From: WSXY01 sp038325105
GTDB taxonomy: Bacteria > Actinomycetota > Coriobacteriia > Anaerosomatales > Anaerosomataceae
Length of the DNA: 25,954 nucleotides
Reading direction: 5' to 3'
NCBI GenBank assembly: GCA_038325105.1
Contig: JBBQIR010000029.1
Span: forward strand, 1-25,954
The translations under genes and the position numbers were made by a program. The stretch's first letter is position 1. Every line of letters begins with the position of its first letter. The notes under the pieces were generated by a model. It saw only the letters and a program-made list of their open reading frames with translations. It was not told where the DNA came from and searched no databases. This document shows positions 7,646-14,225 of this stretch, piece by piece.

Positions 7646-8831
7646 GCTCTTCGCCCCCCACCCCGGACCCGGTGGCACCGTCCGCACGAGCGACACCGGA
7701 TACGGCCACCCGCCCGTGCGCTACCGTTAATGCGATCTCTCCGGCGAGAAGGGCCTCTAGCTCAGCACCCACGATGGAACGCCTCCAGCCAGACGTGAGC
7801 GGGTTTCCGTCCCGCTCGCCACCGGCGAGACGCTCGAGGTCGTCGCGCGCGGCCAGGAGCGTCGGCGCCACATCATGCTCCTTCGCCCGAAGCCGTACGA
7901 GGGCCGACATCAGGTCGGCGAGTTCATCGACTTCACCGTGAACACGCTTGCGCTTCGGAATCTTCGGGAGCTGCTCATCGGGCAGCGTAAGTCCCCGTTT
8001 CACCGCAGCAAGAAGGGCCTCAGAACTCCTGCGGACAACCTGCTCGTTCACGCCGCGTACCGCCGAGAGCGCCGCGCGATCCGCAGGTGCACGCCGGGCC
8101 ATCTCGACAAGGCTCTCGTCGGACACGAGCCATCTTCTCGGAAGGTCGCGTTCCTGTGCCTCGCGCTCTCTCCAGGCTGCCAGCTCGCGAAGCACGGCGA
8201 GTGAACGCCGGTCGAGCGCTGACGCGCGTTTCACCCGCAGGAACTGCTCCTCAGGTACGACCTCGTACGTTGCAGGGTCGGCCATGTGGTCGAAGTCCTC
8301 GGCCAGCCAGCTGAGACGTCCGCCCTTGCCGAGAGTAGCGGCGAGCGTTCGATATGCCTTCGTGAGATACCGGACGTCGTCAAGCGCGTAGTCGATCTGG
8401 TCGTCCGAGAGAGGTCGTCTGGTCCAGTCGGTGAAGGTGTGCGCCTTATCAAGTTCCACACCCACAAGTGACTTGATGAGCTGCTGATAACCGACCTGAG
8501 TGGGAAGTCCCGCAAGCGTTGCCGCGACCTGCGTATCGAAGACCGGTGCAGGGACCTTACCCATGAGCCGGTAGAAGATCTCAAGGTCCTGCGATCCGGC
8601 ATGAAAGATCTTCAGGGTCCGATCGTCTCGCATGAGTTCGAAGAGCGGGGTGAGATCCTTCACCGCAAATGGATCGATTGCGGCGACGATATCATCGGTG
8701 GCTACCTGAATGAGGCACAGGCGAGCGAAATACGTCTTCTCGCGCATGAACTCGGTGTCGATCGCGATGGCATCCGCTCCCCGCATCCTCTCGACGAGTG
8801 CCCGCAGCGCCGCATCATCACGAACGTACAC
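7638..8831 (-). CDS. rnd: Ribonuclease D
   Basis: This 3'-5' exoribonuclease trims tRNA precursors and other structured RNAs. It has 397 residues. The DEDD-y active site is complete: AIDTEF (Asp25, Glu27), HAGSQDLEIF (Asp82), and DYALDDVRYL (Tyr148, Asp152). An HRDC RNA-binding domain follows at about residues 210-285, and a second helical C-terminal region ends the protein. The start is GTG at 8831 with GGGAG 6 nt upstream. It is the first gene of the minus-strand operon running to the ferredoxin and diverges from the lipid kinase gene. The grouping with exonuclease VII looks like a nucleic-acid turnover cluster. Confidence 0.95.
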   Translation of the reverse strand: MYVRDDAALRALVERMRGADAIAIDTEFMREKTYFARLCLIQVATDDIVAAIDPFAVKDLTPLFELMRDDRTLKIFHAGSQDLEIFYRLMGKVPAPVFDTQVAATLAGLPTQVGYQQLIKSLVGVELDKAHTFTDWTRRPLSDDQIDYALDDVRYLTKAYRTLAATLGKGGRLSWLAEDFDHMADPATYEVVPEEQFLRVKRASALDRRSLAVLRELAAWREREAQERDLPRRWLVSDESLVEMARRAPADRAALSAVRGVNEQVVRRSSEALLAAVKRGLTLPDEQLPKIPKRKRVHGEVDELADLMSALVRLRAKEHDVAPTLLAARDDLERLAGGERDGNPLTSGWRRSIVGAELEALLAGEIALTVAHGRVAVSGVARADGATGSGVGGEELE

Positions 8832-8929
8832 AGAGTCTCCCTTACTGCCCTCAAACGAGCGGTTTCGCGTAGAATCCCAGGTGATGAGTGTATCCCATCG
8901 TGCTGCCTTCAGGAGGCGTGAGTGCCCCT

Positions 8930-9871
8930 ATGAACATCTTGATGATCGCGAATCTCCGTTCGGGACTTGGCGACTCCGGACTCTACGACTTCGTGCGCGT
9001 GCTGGGCGAACACGGCGCCGAGGTGACGCTGCGGTTCTTGCGCGAAGGTGCAGACCTGCAGCATCTTCTCCGCGACGCGCCGACGTATGACCGGGTTGTC
9101 GCCGCCGGCGGCGACGGAACAGTCTCGTCCATCGTCTATGCGTTGCGGAGCACCGGTATCCCGGTCATGCCATACCCTGCGGGTACGGCGAACCTCATCG
9201 CGCACAACCTGCGCATGCCGGTCGATCCGACAGAACTTGCCCACCTCGCTCTTGAAGGCACTGCGGTTGCACTCGACATCGGGGAGCTGGACGTCGATGG
9301 GGGTGTCGGATTCCTCATGATGGCCGGTGCGGGGTTTGACGCCGATCTCGTCGACCGAGCACGAGAGCTCAAACCGATTATTGGAGAGGGCGCCTACCTG
9401 CTCGCCGCGATTCAGAACCTGCAGCCGACCGTGTCGACCTTCTTCATCACGCTGGATGGTCGTCAGGTCGTCACGGAGGGCATCGCCGTCATGCTCGTGA
9501 ACCTCGCCCGCATCCAGTTCGACCTGTCCGTCATTCACGGCAGCGACGCGCAAGACGGGCTCCTCGAGGTCGTCGTTCTGAACACACGTTCCGTCGCCGG
9601 CCTGATTCCTGCGGTTTGGGCAGCATTGCTTGATCGCCTCGGTGACCACACAGCACGACCCGGACTTGAGATTCACTCCGCGCGCGAGATTGTGATTCGC
9701 GCCGAACCCGCACTTCCTGTGCAGTCCGACGGCGATCTACTGACGATACGCACGCCCTTCAGTGCGCGCGTGCTGCCTGCTGCAGCGCTTGTCGTGCTCC
9801 CGAGCGATGCACTGCCCTGCGATGCCTACTCGGCTACCGAGGCGTGCGACCCGACGGCTCCGGCAGAATGA
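8930..9871 (+). CDS. YegS/DAGK family lipid kinase
   Basis: This is a diacylglycerol-kinase-catalytic-domain protein of 313 residues, likely phosphorylating a membrane lipid with ATP at the inner face of the membrane. The NAD-kinase-like nucleotide site AAGGDGTVSSI (GGDGT at 60-64) and PAGTANLIAHNL are clear, as is the C-terminal QSDGDLL motif of the family. AGGAGG (8911-8916) lies 13 bases before the ATG at 8930, a long spacing. In-frame GTG codons at 8918, 8900 and 8888 are alternatives, but 8918 is too close to the ribosome site. I prefer 8930 because homologous proteins begin with a beta strand like NILMIANLRSG. Its 3' end overlaps the convergent membrane-protein gene by 38 bases. Confidence 0.9.
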   Translation: MNILMIANLRSGLGDSGLYDFVRVLGEHGAEVTLRFLREGADLQHLLRDAPTYDRVVAAGGDGTVSSIVYALRSTGIPVMPYPAGTANLIAHNLRMPVDPTELAHLALEGTAVALDIGELDVDGGVGFLMMAGAGFDADLVDRARELKPIIGEGAYLLAAIQNLQPTVSTFFITLDGRQVVTEGIAVMLVNLARIQFDLSVIHGSDAQDGLLEVVVLNTRSVAGLIPAVWAALLDRLGDHTARPGLEIHSAREIVIRAEPALPVQSDGDLLTIRTPFSARVLPAAALVVLPSDALPCDAYSATEACDPTAPAE

Positions 9872-10661
9872 GATCGCGCATGATCGACGCTCCGACGGCG
9901 ATGAGCACATAACCGAGCATCCATCCGAGGTCTACGATGCTTCCGGCGGCATAGAGCCCCTGCCACTCGAGCCACTGGTACACCGTGTCGGCAACCGCAA
10001 GCATCGCCATGCCTGCCATCACAAACCGCCATGGTACGGCGAGCGATCCTCGACCGAGTTGCGCCACCACCAGCACGATGAAGATTGCCGGGCCGAGCAA
10101 GAGCGCCAAATCCGCAACCGGATAGTAGAGCCCGAGGAGCTTCTCCAGCAGTCCCACGCTTGAGTCCGCGATGATGTCGCGAATGAGCACCACATAGAGC
10201 ACGACGCCGGTCACCAGTGTGACCGAGGCCGAGACCATAAGTGGCCTCTTGATTTTCACGAGTCCCCGATATGCGTAGGCTGCGGACACGATTCCGTATC
10301 CCAGGAACACATAGAGCGCGACGTACATGATGTCGGGCAGCCCGGGATACGGTACCTCTGCCCTCTGGACGAGTTCGATGTACGTCCACACGACGTCGCC
10401 CAGCGTATAGAGCATGATGCCGAGACCGATGGCCAGCCACTGACGCCGAAGCGGCTCTCCTTTGCCGAATCGCATCGCAGTCCGGATGGTCACGACCGCT
10501 GCAGTACCGATGATGAGAACGCCACCGATATCGCTGACCGCTGTCGATACGAACTCACCGCCAACGCCTGCCATTACCAGGAGCTGAACCGTGACTGCGG
10601 CGACGACGCCGAGAATCAGGACCGCCCAGGTGCGCTTCGAGTAGGTTCTTCCAGCCGCCAT
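9834..10661 (-). CDS. Multi-pass membrane protein resembling sensory membrane domains
   Basis: The protein has 275 residues with about eight or nine predicted transmembrane helices and short loops, and no soluble catalytic domain. Segments such as YPGLPDIMYVALYVFLGYG and YYPVADLALLL resemble the membrane sensory region found in front of GGDEF or kinase domains in other bacteria; here that region stands alone. ATG at 10661 overlaps the stop codon of the upstream 75-residue gene (TGATG), so the two are translationally coupled. The 3' end overlaps the lipid kinase gene tail-to-tail. The sensed signal and function are unknown; a role signalling through its small partner is only inference. Confidence 0.85.
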   Translation of the reverse strand: MAAGRTYSKRTWAVLILGVVAAVTVQLLVMAGVGGEFVSTAVSDIGGVLIIGTAAVVTIRTAMRFGKGEPLRRQWLAIGLGIMLYTLGDVVWTYIELVQRAEVPYPGLPDIMYVALYVFLGYGIVSAAYAYRGLVKIKRPLMVSASVTLVTGVVLYVVLIRDIIADSSVGLLEKLLGLYYPVADLALLLGPAIFIVLVVAQLGRGSLAVPWRFVMAGMAMLAVADTVYQWLEWQGLYAAGSIVDLGWMLGYVLIAVGASIMRDLILPEPSGRTPR

Positions 10662-10888
10662 CAGAGGTCCCCCTCGATTCTCAGGACAATAGCGTCGATC
10701 GTCTCTCGTGGGGCGACAGGTGACAGCAGGCGCCGCACGTTCTGCGTGAGCGTCGGCAGATCCTCGGAAACAAGATCCCCGCTGCTTTTCCCAAGCGACA
10801 AAGCAGTCGCTCTCACGCACGTGTCGGCAACCATATGGCCGACGAGAGGTTCAAGCATCCCCACGACGTCTTCTGCGAAAGTCCCCAC
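10661..10888 (-). CDS. Small conserved-looking protein, function unknown (75 aa)
   Basis: This is a soluble, probably all-helical protein of 75 residues with no signal peptide and no recognisable domain. The start is GTG at 10888, preceded by a GGGGGG-rich ribosome site; the longer frame from 10972 runs back into the upstream transpeptidase gene and is not used. Features visible are a single Cys24, an amphipathic N-terminal helix (AEDVVGMLEPLVGHMVAD) and a basic-acidic C-terminal half. Its stop shares one base with the ATG of the membrane protein, suggesting the two work together. It begins 25 bases after the transpeptidase stop, so it could be co-transcribed with that gene. Confidence 0.75.
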   Translation of the reverse strand: MGTFAEDVVGMLEPLVGHMVADTCVRATALSLGKSSGDLVSEDLPTLTQNVRRLLSPVAPRETIDAIVLRIEGDL

Positions 10889-10913
10889 GTTCCCCCCAAG
10901 GTAGTGGTGTCCG

Positions 10914-12632
10914 TTACTCTCTGGTCTGAACGATTGTGCCGAGCGGCACCTGTGGCCAAAGCTCGAGCACATCGCTGTTGTACATCCGTATGCAGCCGTG
11001 CGACGCCTTTGTCCCGATTACCCAGGGCTGGTTCGTGCCATGAATCCCGTACGCCGTGTAGACGTACTTGTAGCCGCTGCCGGACGCATACCTGCGGAAC
11101 AACCGCATCTTGCGCGGACCGTAGACACCCGCCGGATCGGTCTTGTACTTCGCGTCGATCCGCCAGATCGCCGGCGGGGTCTCCATACCGGCCCGGCCTG
11201 TGGCGATGGGATACGCCTTTATCAACACGTCGCCCTTCACCCAGTAGAGCTTGAAGTCGGACTTGTCGATAACGATCGAGGTGGAAGCCGGGTAGGACAA
11301 CCGCTTGTACGTAGCTGTCTTCGTGGCTGTCTTGCCATCAGGATTGGTGGCGACCACTTTGAAGGTCACTCCGGACTCGGGCATGGCTCGCTTCCCAAAG
11401 TCGGCCGTGCCGAATGAGGCGACCGTCTTCGTACCTACCAGGGTGCTGCCCGCGTACAAACTGACCTCAGTTGTGTTGACTCCGGTCACAACCTTCACGT
11501 ACGCCTGCTTCGCGACGAGTTTCCCACCCGTTGGCTGAACAAGAACAGGCACCGCGGGCGAACCCTCAAGTTGTGCGAGTGTTGCGTCGCTCACCGCCGC
11601 AGCGCCTCCGAACACGGTTGCCGATGTAACCACCGACGAGGTCCCACTCAGGTACATCGCGGGCGACTTGCTCAACCGCGAAGCCTCAGTAAACAGAATC
11701 GGCGCCCCGGACCGCCCGGCGACCGTCGCGCCCGTGACGGCATCAATCACAACGGCGGCTACGCCTACCGACGGAGCATCGAGCCAGGTGCGGGTGCGGG
11801 CCGCCCTCGCAACTTCGACCGCCGTGGCGTACCGGTCGGCACCGAACAGGCGTGAACTCCCGTGGAGTGCACTGTACACGGCGGAACTGACAACGGCTGT
11901 GCTGCCCGCGACGATCACTTCGGAAGGGCTGAGCGCGGCCAGCGCGCTCGCGGTGGCAGCAGGCACGGCTGCCTTCCTGACGAACAGGACCGGCGCACCG
12001 GTCTTTGCGGAGACAGCGGAGAGTGCAAGCGCGTCGTAGAAACCAGCTTCATCGGTGCCATTCGCGACGAGGGCGATCGAAGGCATAGTGCGCGCGCTCT
12101 CCTCGGCCGCAGTCTTCATTCGGAGCGCAACCCCGGCGGCGGTCGAGTAGCGGTCACCGCCCGTCCACGGACGCTCGACAGTCGCTGTGCCGACGATCGA
12201 CTTCACCTGGGCAACGCATGCAGCGCTCACGGCGGCGGTTCCGCCGACAACGGTGACTGTCATTGTGGTGTTTGCGGCACGAATCTCCGCAAGGGCAGTG
12301 CGCACTGACTGAGGGACGCCGGACCCCTGAACGAGGAGCAGCGGTGCGTCGTACGCCCACACGAGACCACCTGCGGCAACTGCATCCGGAAGCGCCCTGC
12401 TCTCGCCAGATGCGATGACAACGTGTGTGACGTCCGTCCACCCGGGGAAACCATCGCGCGCAACAGCAACTGCGGTTGAGTACCTGTCCGGACCAGAGAG
12501 ACGACGCGCATCGAGAGCAACCCTGACTCCGCCGGTCGGCCACGATTCAACGGCGGACGCTGTCGAGACAGGAACAGACATCATGAGGATGGCGGCCAGA
12601 ACGCCGGCCATGCTGCGGAATCGTGTCTTCAC
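10914..12632 (-). CDS. Exported cell-wall-binding (CWB2) protein with C-terminal L,D-transpeptidase
   Basis: This is a 572-residue exported wall protein. A signal peptide is visible: basic KTRFR, a hydrophobic core, and a STASA cleavage site after Ala27. Three CWB2-type repeats follow (about residues 40-350), marked by RLSGPDRYSTAVAVAR, WTGGDRYSTAAGVAL and RLFGADRYATAVEVAR; such repeats attach proteins non-covalently to Gram-positive walls. An immunoglobulin-like segment (about 365-445) leads to a YkuD L,D-transpeptidase domain (about 450-572) with His531 and the SHGC motif (Ser544, His545, catalytic Cys547) followed by IRMYN. It likely makes 3-3 peptidoglycan cross-links or anchors proteins. 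GTG at 12632 has GAGAGG 8 nt upstream. Confidence 0.93.
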   Translation of the reverse strand: MKTRFRSMAGVLAAILMMSVPVSTASAVESWPTGGVRVALDARRLSGPDRYSTAVAVARDGFPGWTDVTHVVIASGESRALPDAVAAGGLVWAYDAPLLLVQGSGVPQSVRTALAEIRAANTTMTVTVVGGTAAVSAACVAQVKSIVGTATVERPWTGGDRYSTAAGVALRMKTAAEESARTMPSIALVANGTDEAGFYDALALSAVSAKTGAPVLFVRKAAVPAATASALAALSPSEVIVAGSTAVVSSAVYSALHGSSRLFGADRYATAVEVARAARTRTWLDAPSVGVAAVVIDAVTGATVAGRSGAPILFTEASRLSKSPAMYLSGTSSVVTSATVFGGAAAVSDATLAQLEGSPAVPVLVQPTGGKLVAKQAYVKVVTGVNTTEVSLYAGSTLVGTKTVASFGTADFGKRAMPESGVTFKVVATNPDGKTATKTATYKRLSYPASTSIVIDKSDFKLYWVKGDVLIKAYPIATGRAGMETPPAIWRIDAKYKTDPAGVYGPRKMRLFRRYASGSGYKYVYTAYGIHGTNQPWVIGTKASHGCIRMYNSDVLELWPQVPLGTIVQTRE

Positions 12633-12666
12633 TGTTGCTACCTCTCGATCGCAGGCTGGTTGTTCC

Positions 12667-12695
12667 AGTATAGCCGCCACCGCACCTGAGGCGAA
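12667..12695 (-). promoter_or_regulatory. Candidate promoter of the CWB2/L,D-transpeptidase gene
   Basis: On the minus strand a good -10 TATACT (12672-12667) lies 35 bases before the GTG start, with a weak -35 TTCGCC (12695-12690) at 17-base spacing. The position just after the tRNA-Val terminator fits an independent promoter. Confidence 0.45.
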
Positions 12696-12699
12696 TAGA

Positions 12700-12730
12700 C
12701 AGAGGCCCCGGCTTTGCGCCGGGGCCTCTG
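12700..12730 (-). terminator. Terminator hairpin after tRNA-Val
   Basis: CAGAGGCCCCGGC (12700-12712) and GCCGGGGCCTCTG (12718-12730) form a perfect 13-bp stem with a TTTGC loop. It starts 7 bases after the 3' CCA of tRNA-Val on the minus strand. The T-tract (TCTATTC) is imperfect. Confidence 0.75.
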
Positions 12731-12737
12731 AAATTAG

Positions 12738-12812
12738 TGGTGGGCGCTAGAGGATTTGAACCTCTGACCCCTTCCGCGTCAAGGAAGTGCTCTCCCCCTG
12801 AGCTAAGCGCCC
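12738..12812 (-). tRNA. tRNA-Val (GAC)
   Basis: This is a 75-base cloverleaf on the minus strand. Acceptor stem GGGCGCT pairs with AGCGCCC, the anticodon stem is CTTCC/GGAAG with loop TTGACGC (anticodon GAC, valine), and the T arm reads AGAGG-TTCAAAT-CCTCT. The 3' CCA is encoded. Confidence 0.97.
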
Positions 12813-12842
12813 GTATGTAGCTGCCAACGAACAGCGACGCCT

Positions 12843-12851
12843 ATTGTAGCA
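12843..12851 (-). promoter_or_regulatory. Extended -10 promoter element of tRNA-Val
   Basis: TGCTACAAT on the minus strand is an extended -10 box (TGn plus TACAAT), about 30 bases before the tRNA 5' end. No good -35 is present, which is common for extended -10 promoters. Its upstream edge touches the 12-bp inverted repeat 12850-12892. Confidence 0.55.
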
Positions 12852-12892
12852 GGATGGCTCATTCACGCTAGACCCCATTTTGAGCCATCCTG
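12850..12892. repeat. 12-bp perfect inverted repeat between divergent tRNA promoters
   Basis: CAGGATGGCTCA (12850-12861) and TGAGCCATCCTG (12881-12892) are exact reverse complements separated by 19 bases. The repeat fills the space between the tRNA-Val -10 element and the tRNA-Gly -35 element. It could be a two-site operator or a cruciform or hairpin; nothing known was recognised. Confidence 0.8.
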
Positions 12893-12901
12893 AACTCGCC
12901 C

Positions 12902-12930
12902 TTGCCACCCTGCTGTGCCGTTGGTAGACT
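12902..12930 (+). promoter_or_regulatory. Promoter of tRNA-Gly
   Basis: TTGCCA (12902-12907), 17 bases, then TAGACT (12925-12930) make a good housekeeping-type promoter. Transcription would begin about 12937, a few bases before the tRNA 5' end at 12942. Confidence 0.7.
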
Positions 12931-12941
12931 ACCCCTTGCGC

Positions 12942-13017
12942 GCGGACGTGGCTCAGTTGGTAGAGCACAACCTTGCCAAGGTTGGGGTCGCCGGTTCGAA
13001 TCCGGTCGTCCGCTCCA
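12942..13017 (+). tRNA. tRNA-Gly (GCC)
   Basis: This is a 76-base cloverleaf. Acceptor GCGGACG pairs with CGTCCGC, anticodon stem CAACC/GGTTG encloses TTGCCAA (anticodon GCC, glycine), and the T arm is GCCGG-TTCGAAT-CCGGT. The 3' CCA is encoded. It is probably co-transcribed with tRNA-Cys downstream. Confidence 0.97.
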
Positions 13018-13029
13018 TAGCACACCCCG

Positions 13030-13075
13030 GAAGGTTGGTCCGAGGCTCAGACAAAGCCCCTCGGGGCCGACCTTC
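13030..13075 (+). other. Stable hairpin in the tRNA-Gly/tRNA-Cys spacer
   Basis: GAAGGTTGG (13030-13038) pairs with CCGACCTTC (13067-13075, one G-U pair), and inside it CCGAGG (13040-13045) pairs with CCTCGG (13059-13064) around a 13-base loop. Two smaller hairpins follow before tRNA-Cys (CTGCT/AGCAG near 13075-13089 and AGGAGC/GCTCCT near 13088-13109). No T-run follows, so this is more likely a processing or spacer structure than a terminator. Confidence 0.5.
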
Positions 13076-13114
13076 TGCTTTGAAAGCAGGAGCACGCGAG
13101 AACGCTCCTGACAC

Positions 13115-13188
13115 GGCGACGTCGCCAAGTGGCAAGGCAGAGGCCTGCAAAGCCTTTATCCCCGGTTCGAATCCGGGCGTCGCCTCCA
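13115..13188 (+). tRNA. tRNA-Cys (GCA)
   Basis: This is a 74-base cloverleaf. Acceptor GGCGACG pairs with CGTCGCC, anticodon stem GAGGC/GCCTT encloses CTGCAAA (anticodon GCA, cysteine), and the T arm is CCCGG-TTCGAAT-CCGGG. The 3' CCA is encoded. A terminator follows 8 bases later. Confidence 0.97.
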
Positions 13189-13196
13189 GACATGAG

Positions 13197-13229
13197 AACG
13201 GCCCGTCCGCTTGATGCGGACGGGCCGTT
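13197..13229 (+). terminator. Rho-independent terminator after tRNA-Cys
   Basis: AACGGCCCGTCCGC (13197-13210) and GCGGACGGGCCGTT (13216-13229) form a perfect 14-bp stem with a TTGAT loop, followed by TCTAT. It ends the tRNA-Gly/tRNA-Cys transcript. Confidence 0.85.
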
Positions 13230-13359
13230 TCTATCCCACCGAGGTGCACCGGCATGCCGCTCGGTAGTCGCGTGCGGTTGGGGGCGCGCAAGTCGAGGGG
13301 GAGGCGTCTCGCGCGGCCGCACGCAGGGTGGAGGGTGGTGCCCCGGCGCCCAGAGAGGG

Positions 13360-13512
13360 CTAGACGCCGTACTTCACCTGAATCTGCTTGGCCTGTTCGA
13401 GACGATACAGCCCGCGCTCGAGGTCCTCGAGGTTCGGGATGTTGTCAATCGCCCACCTGAGAATCTCACGGGGCACGAGGGGATAGCGCTTATGCGCTTG
13501 CGCCAGGGTCAT
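13360..13512 (-). CDS. Small protein of unknown function (50 aa)
   Basis: This short ORF of 50 residues begins with ATG at 13512 and ends with TAG at 13360. Its ribosome site is ideal: AAGGAG (13524-13519) with a 6-base spacer. The sequence has a basic N-terminus (AQAHKRYPLVPRE), a NIPNLEDLERGLYRLE helix with alternating leucines and acidic residues, and a lysine-rich end; there is no Cys, signal peptide or membrane segment. I do not recognise a family. It lies about 100 bases after ubiX on the same strand and has its own candidate promoter, so it may or may not belong to the ubi operon. Codon use is like its neighbours. The function cannot be stated. Confidence 0.65.
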   Translation of the reverse strand: MTLAQAHKRYPLVPREILRWAIDNIPNLEDLERGLYRLEQAKQIQVKYGV

Positions 13513-13518
13513 GGCTGA

Positions 13519-13524
13519 CTCCTT
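13519..13524 (-). promoter_or_regulatory. Strong ribosome binding site of the 50-aa ORF
   Basis: AAGGAG on the minus strand, 6 bases before the ATG at 13512. Together with the clean stop it is the main evidence that this small ORF is translated. Confidence 0.7.
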
Positions 13525-13577
13525 CTACGACTGCTGCTACGACTGTGGTGTGATGTAAGACCCCTGCTACTGACACG

Positions 13578-13607
13578 ATTGTGCTCCTGAATCTGCACGA
13601 ACGTCAA
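13578..13607 (-). promoter_or_regulatory. Candidate promoter of the 50-aa ORF
   Basis: On the minus strand TTGACG (13607-13602) and CACAAT (13583-13578) are separated by 18 bases. They lie just after the ubiX stop and about 65 bases before the small ORF, which would allow expression independent of the ubi operon. Confidence 0.45.
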
Positions 13608-13615
13608 GGGAACTC

Positions 13616-14212
13616 CTACTCGCGCCACCTTGGGTAGAGTTCGTGGGCAACACCAAGTACGTCAAGGGCTTTACCGACAACGAAGTTCACCAGATCATCG
13701 AGCGTCTCGGGGCGCTGGTAGAACGCGGGCATAGCCGGAACGACAATGGCTCCCGCCTCTGCAAGTGCGGTGAGGTTTCGCAGGTGGATGAGGTTCAGCG
13801 GCGTCTCTCTCGGCACAATCACGAGTGGTCTGCGTTCCTTGAGCGCGACGTCTGCCGCGCGTTCCGCCAGATCGGACGCGAGGCCCCCCGCGACGGAGCC
13901 GACGAATCCCATTGATGCCGGAATCACGATCACACCATCGACCGGGCTCGACCCTGACGCGACAGCGTCGAAGAGGTCGTCATCGTGGACGACCCGCAGC
14001 GGCGCATCGGGCGGCAACTCAAGGAAGCGCAGGACCGTCTCCTTCGCTGCGGTCTCGGGCAGCTTGAAGCCCATCTCGTACGCCATTACCTCGGCACCGG
14101 TCGGCGTGGCAACCAGAGACACCGTATGACCACTGACCAGTAGTTGCTCAACGGCACGCATGCCGTATGCAGAGCCCGACGCTCCCGTGATGACAACGAC
14201 GTAGTGTTTCAC
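13616..14212 (-). CDS. ubiX: UbiX-type flavin prenyltransferase
   Basis: UbiX attaches a dimethylallyl group to reduced FMN to make prenyl-FMN, the cofactor of UbiD decarboxylases. The protein has 198 residues, as expected. The FMN-binding start VVVITGASGSAYGMRA, the VPRETPLNLIHLRNL segment that handles dimethylallyl phosphate in the family, and the MPAFYQRPETLDDLVNFVVGK end are all present. GTG at 14212 has AAGGGA upstream and lies 13 bases after the ubiA stop. It forms a unit with ubiD, which needs its product. In futalosine-pathway organisms this homologue is called MqnM. Confidence 0.95.
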   Translation of the reverse strand: MKHYVVVITGASGSAYGMRAVEQLLVSGHTVSLVATPTGAEVMAYEMGFKLPETAAKETVLRFLELPPDAPLRVVHDDDLFDAVASGSSPVDGVIVIPASMGFVGSVAGGLASDLAERAADVALKERRPLVIVPRETPLNLIHLRNLTALAEAGAIVVPAMPAFYQRPETLDDLVNFVVGKALDVLGVAHELYPRWRE

Positions 14213-14225
14213 GCGCGCTTCCCTT

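Noticed and set aside
12747..13322. Several overlapping ORFs across the tRNA region
   Set aside because: They run through three well-formed tRNA genes and their terminators and have no ribosome sites or domains.
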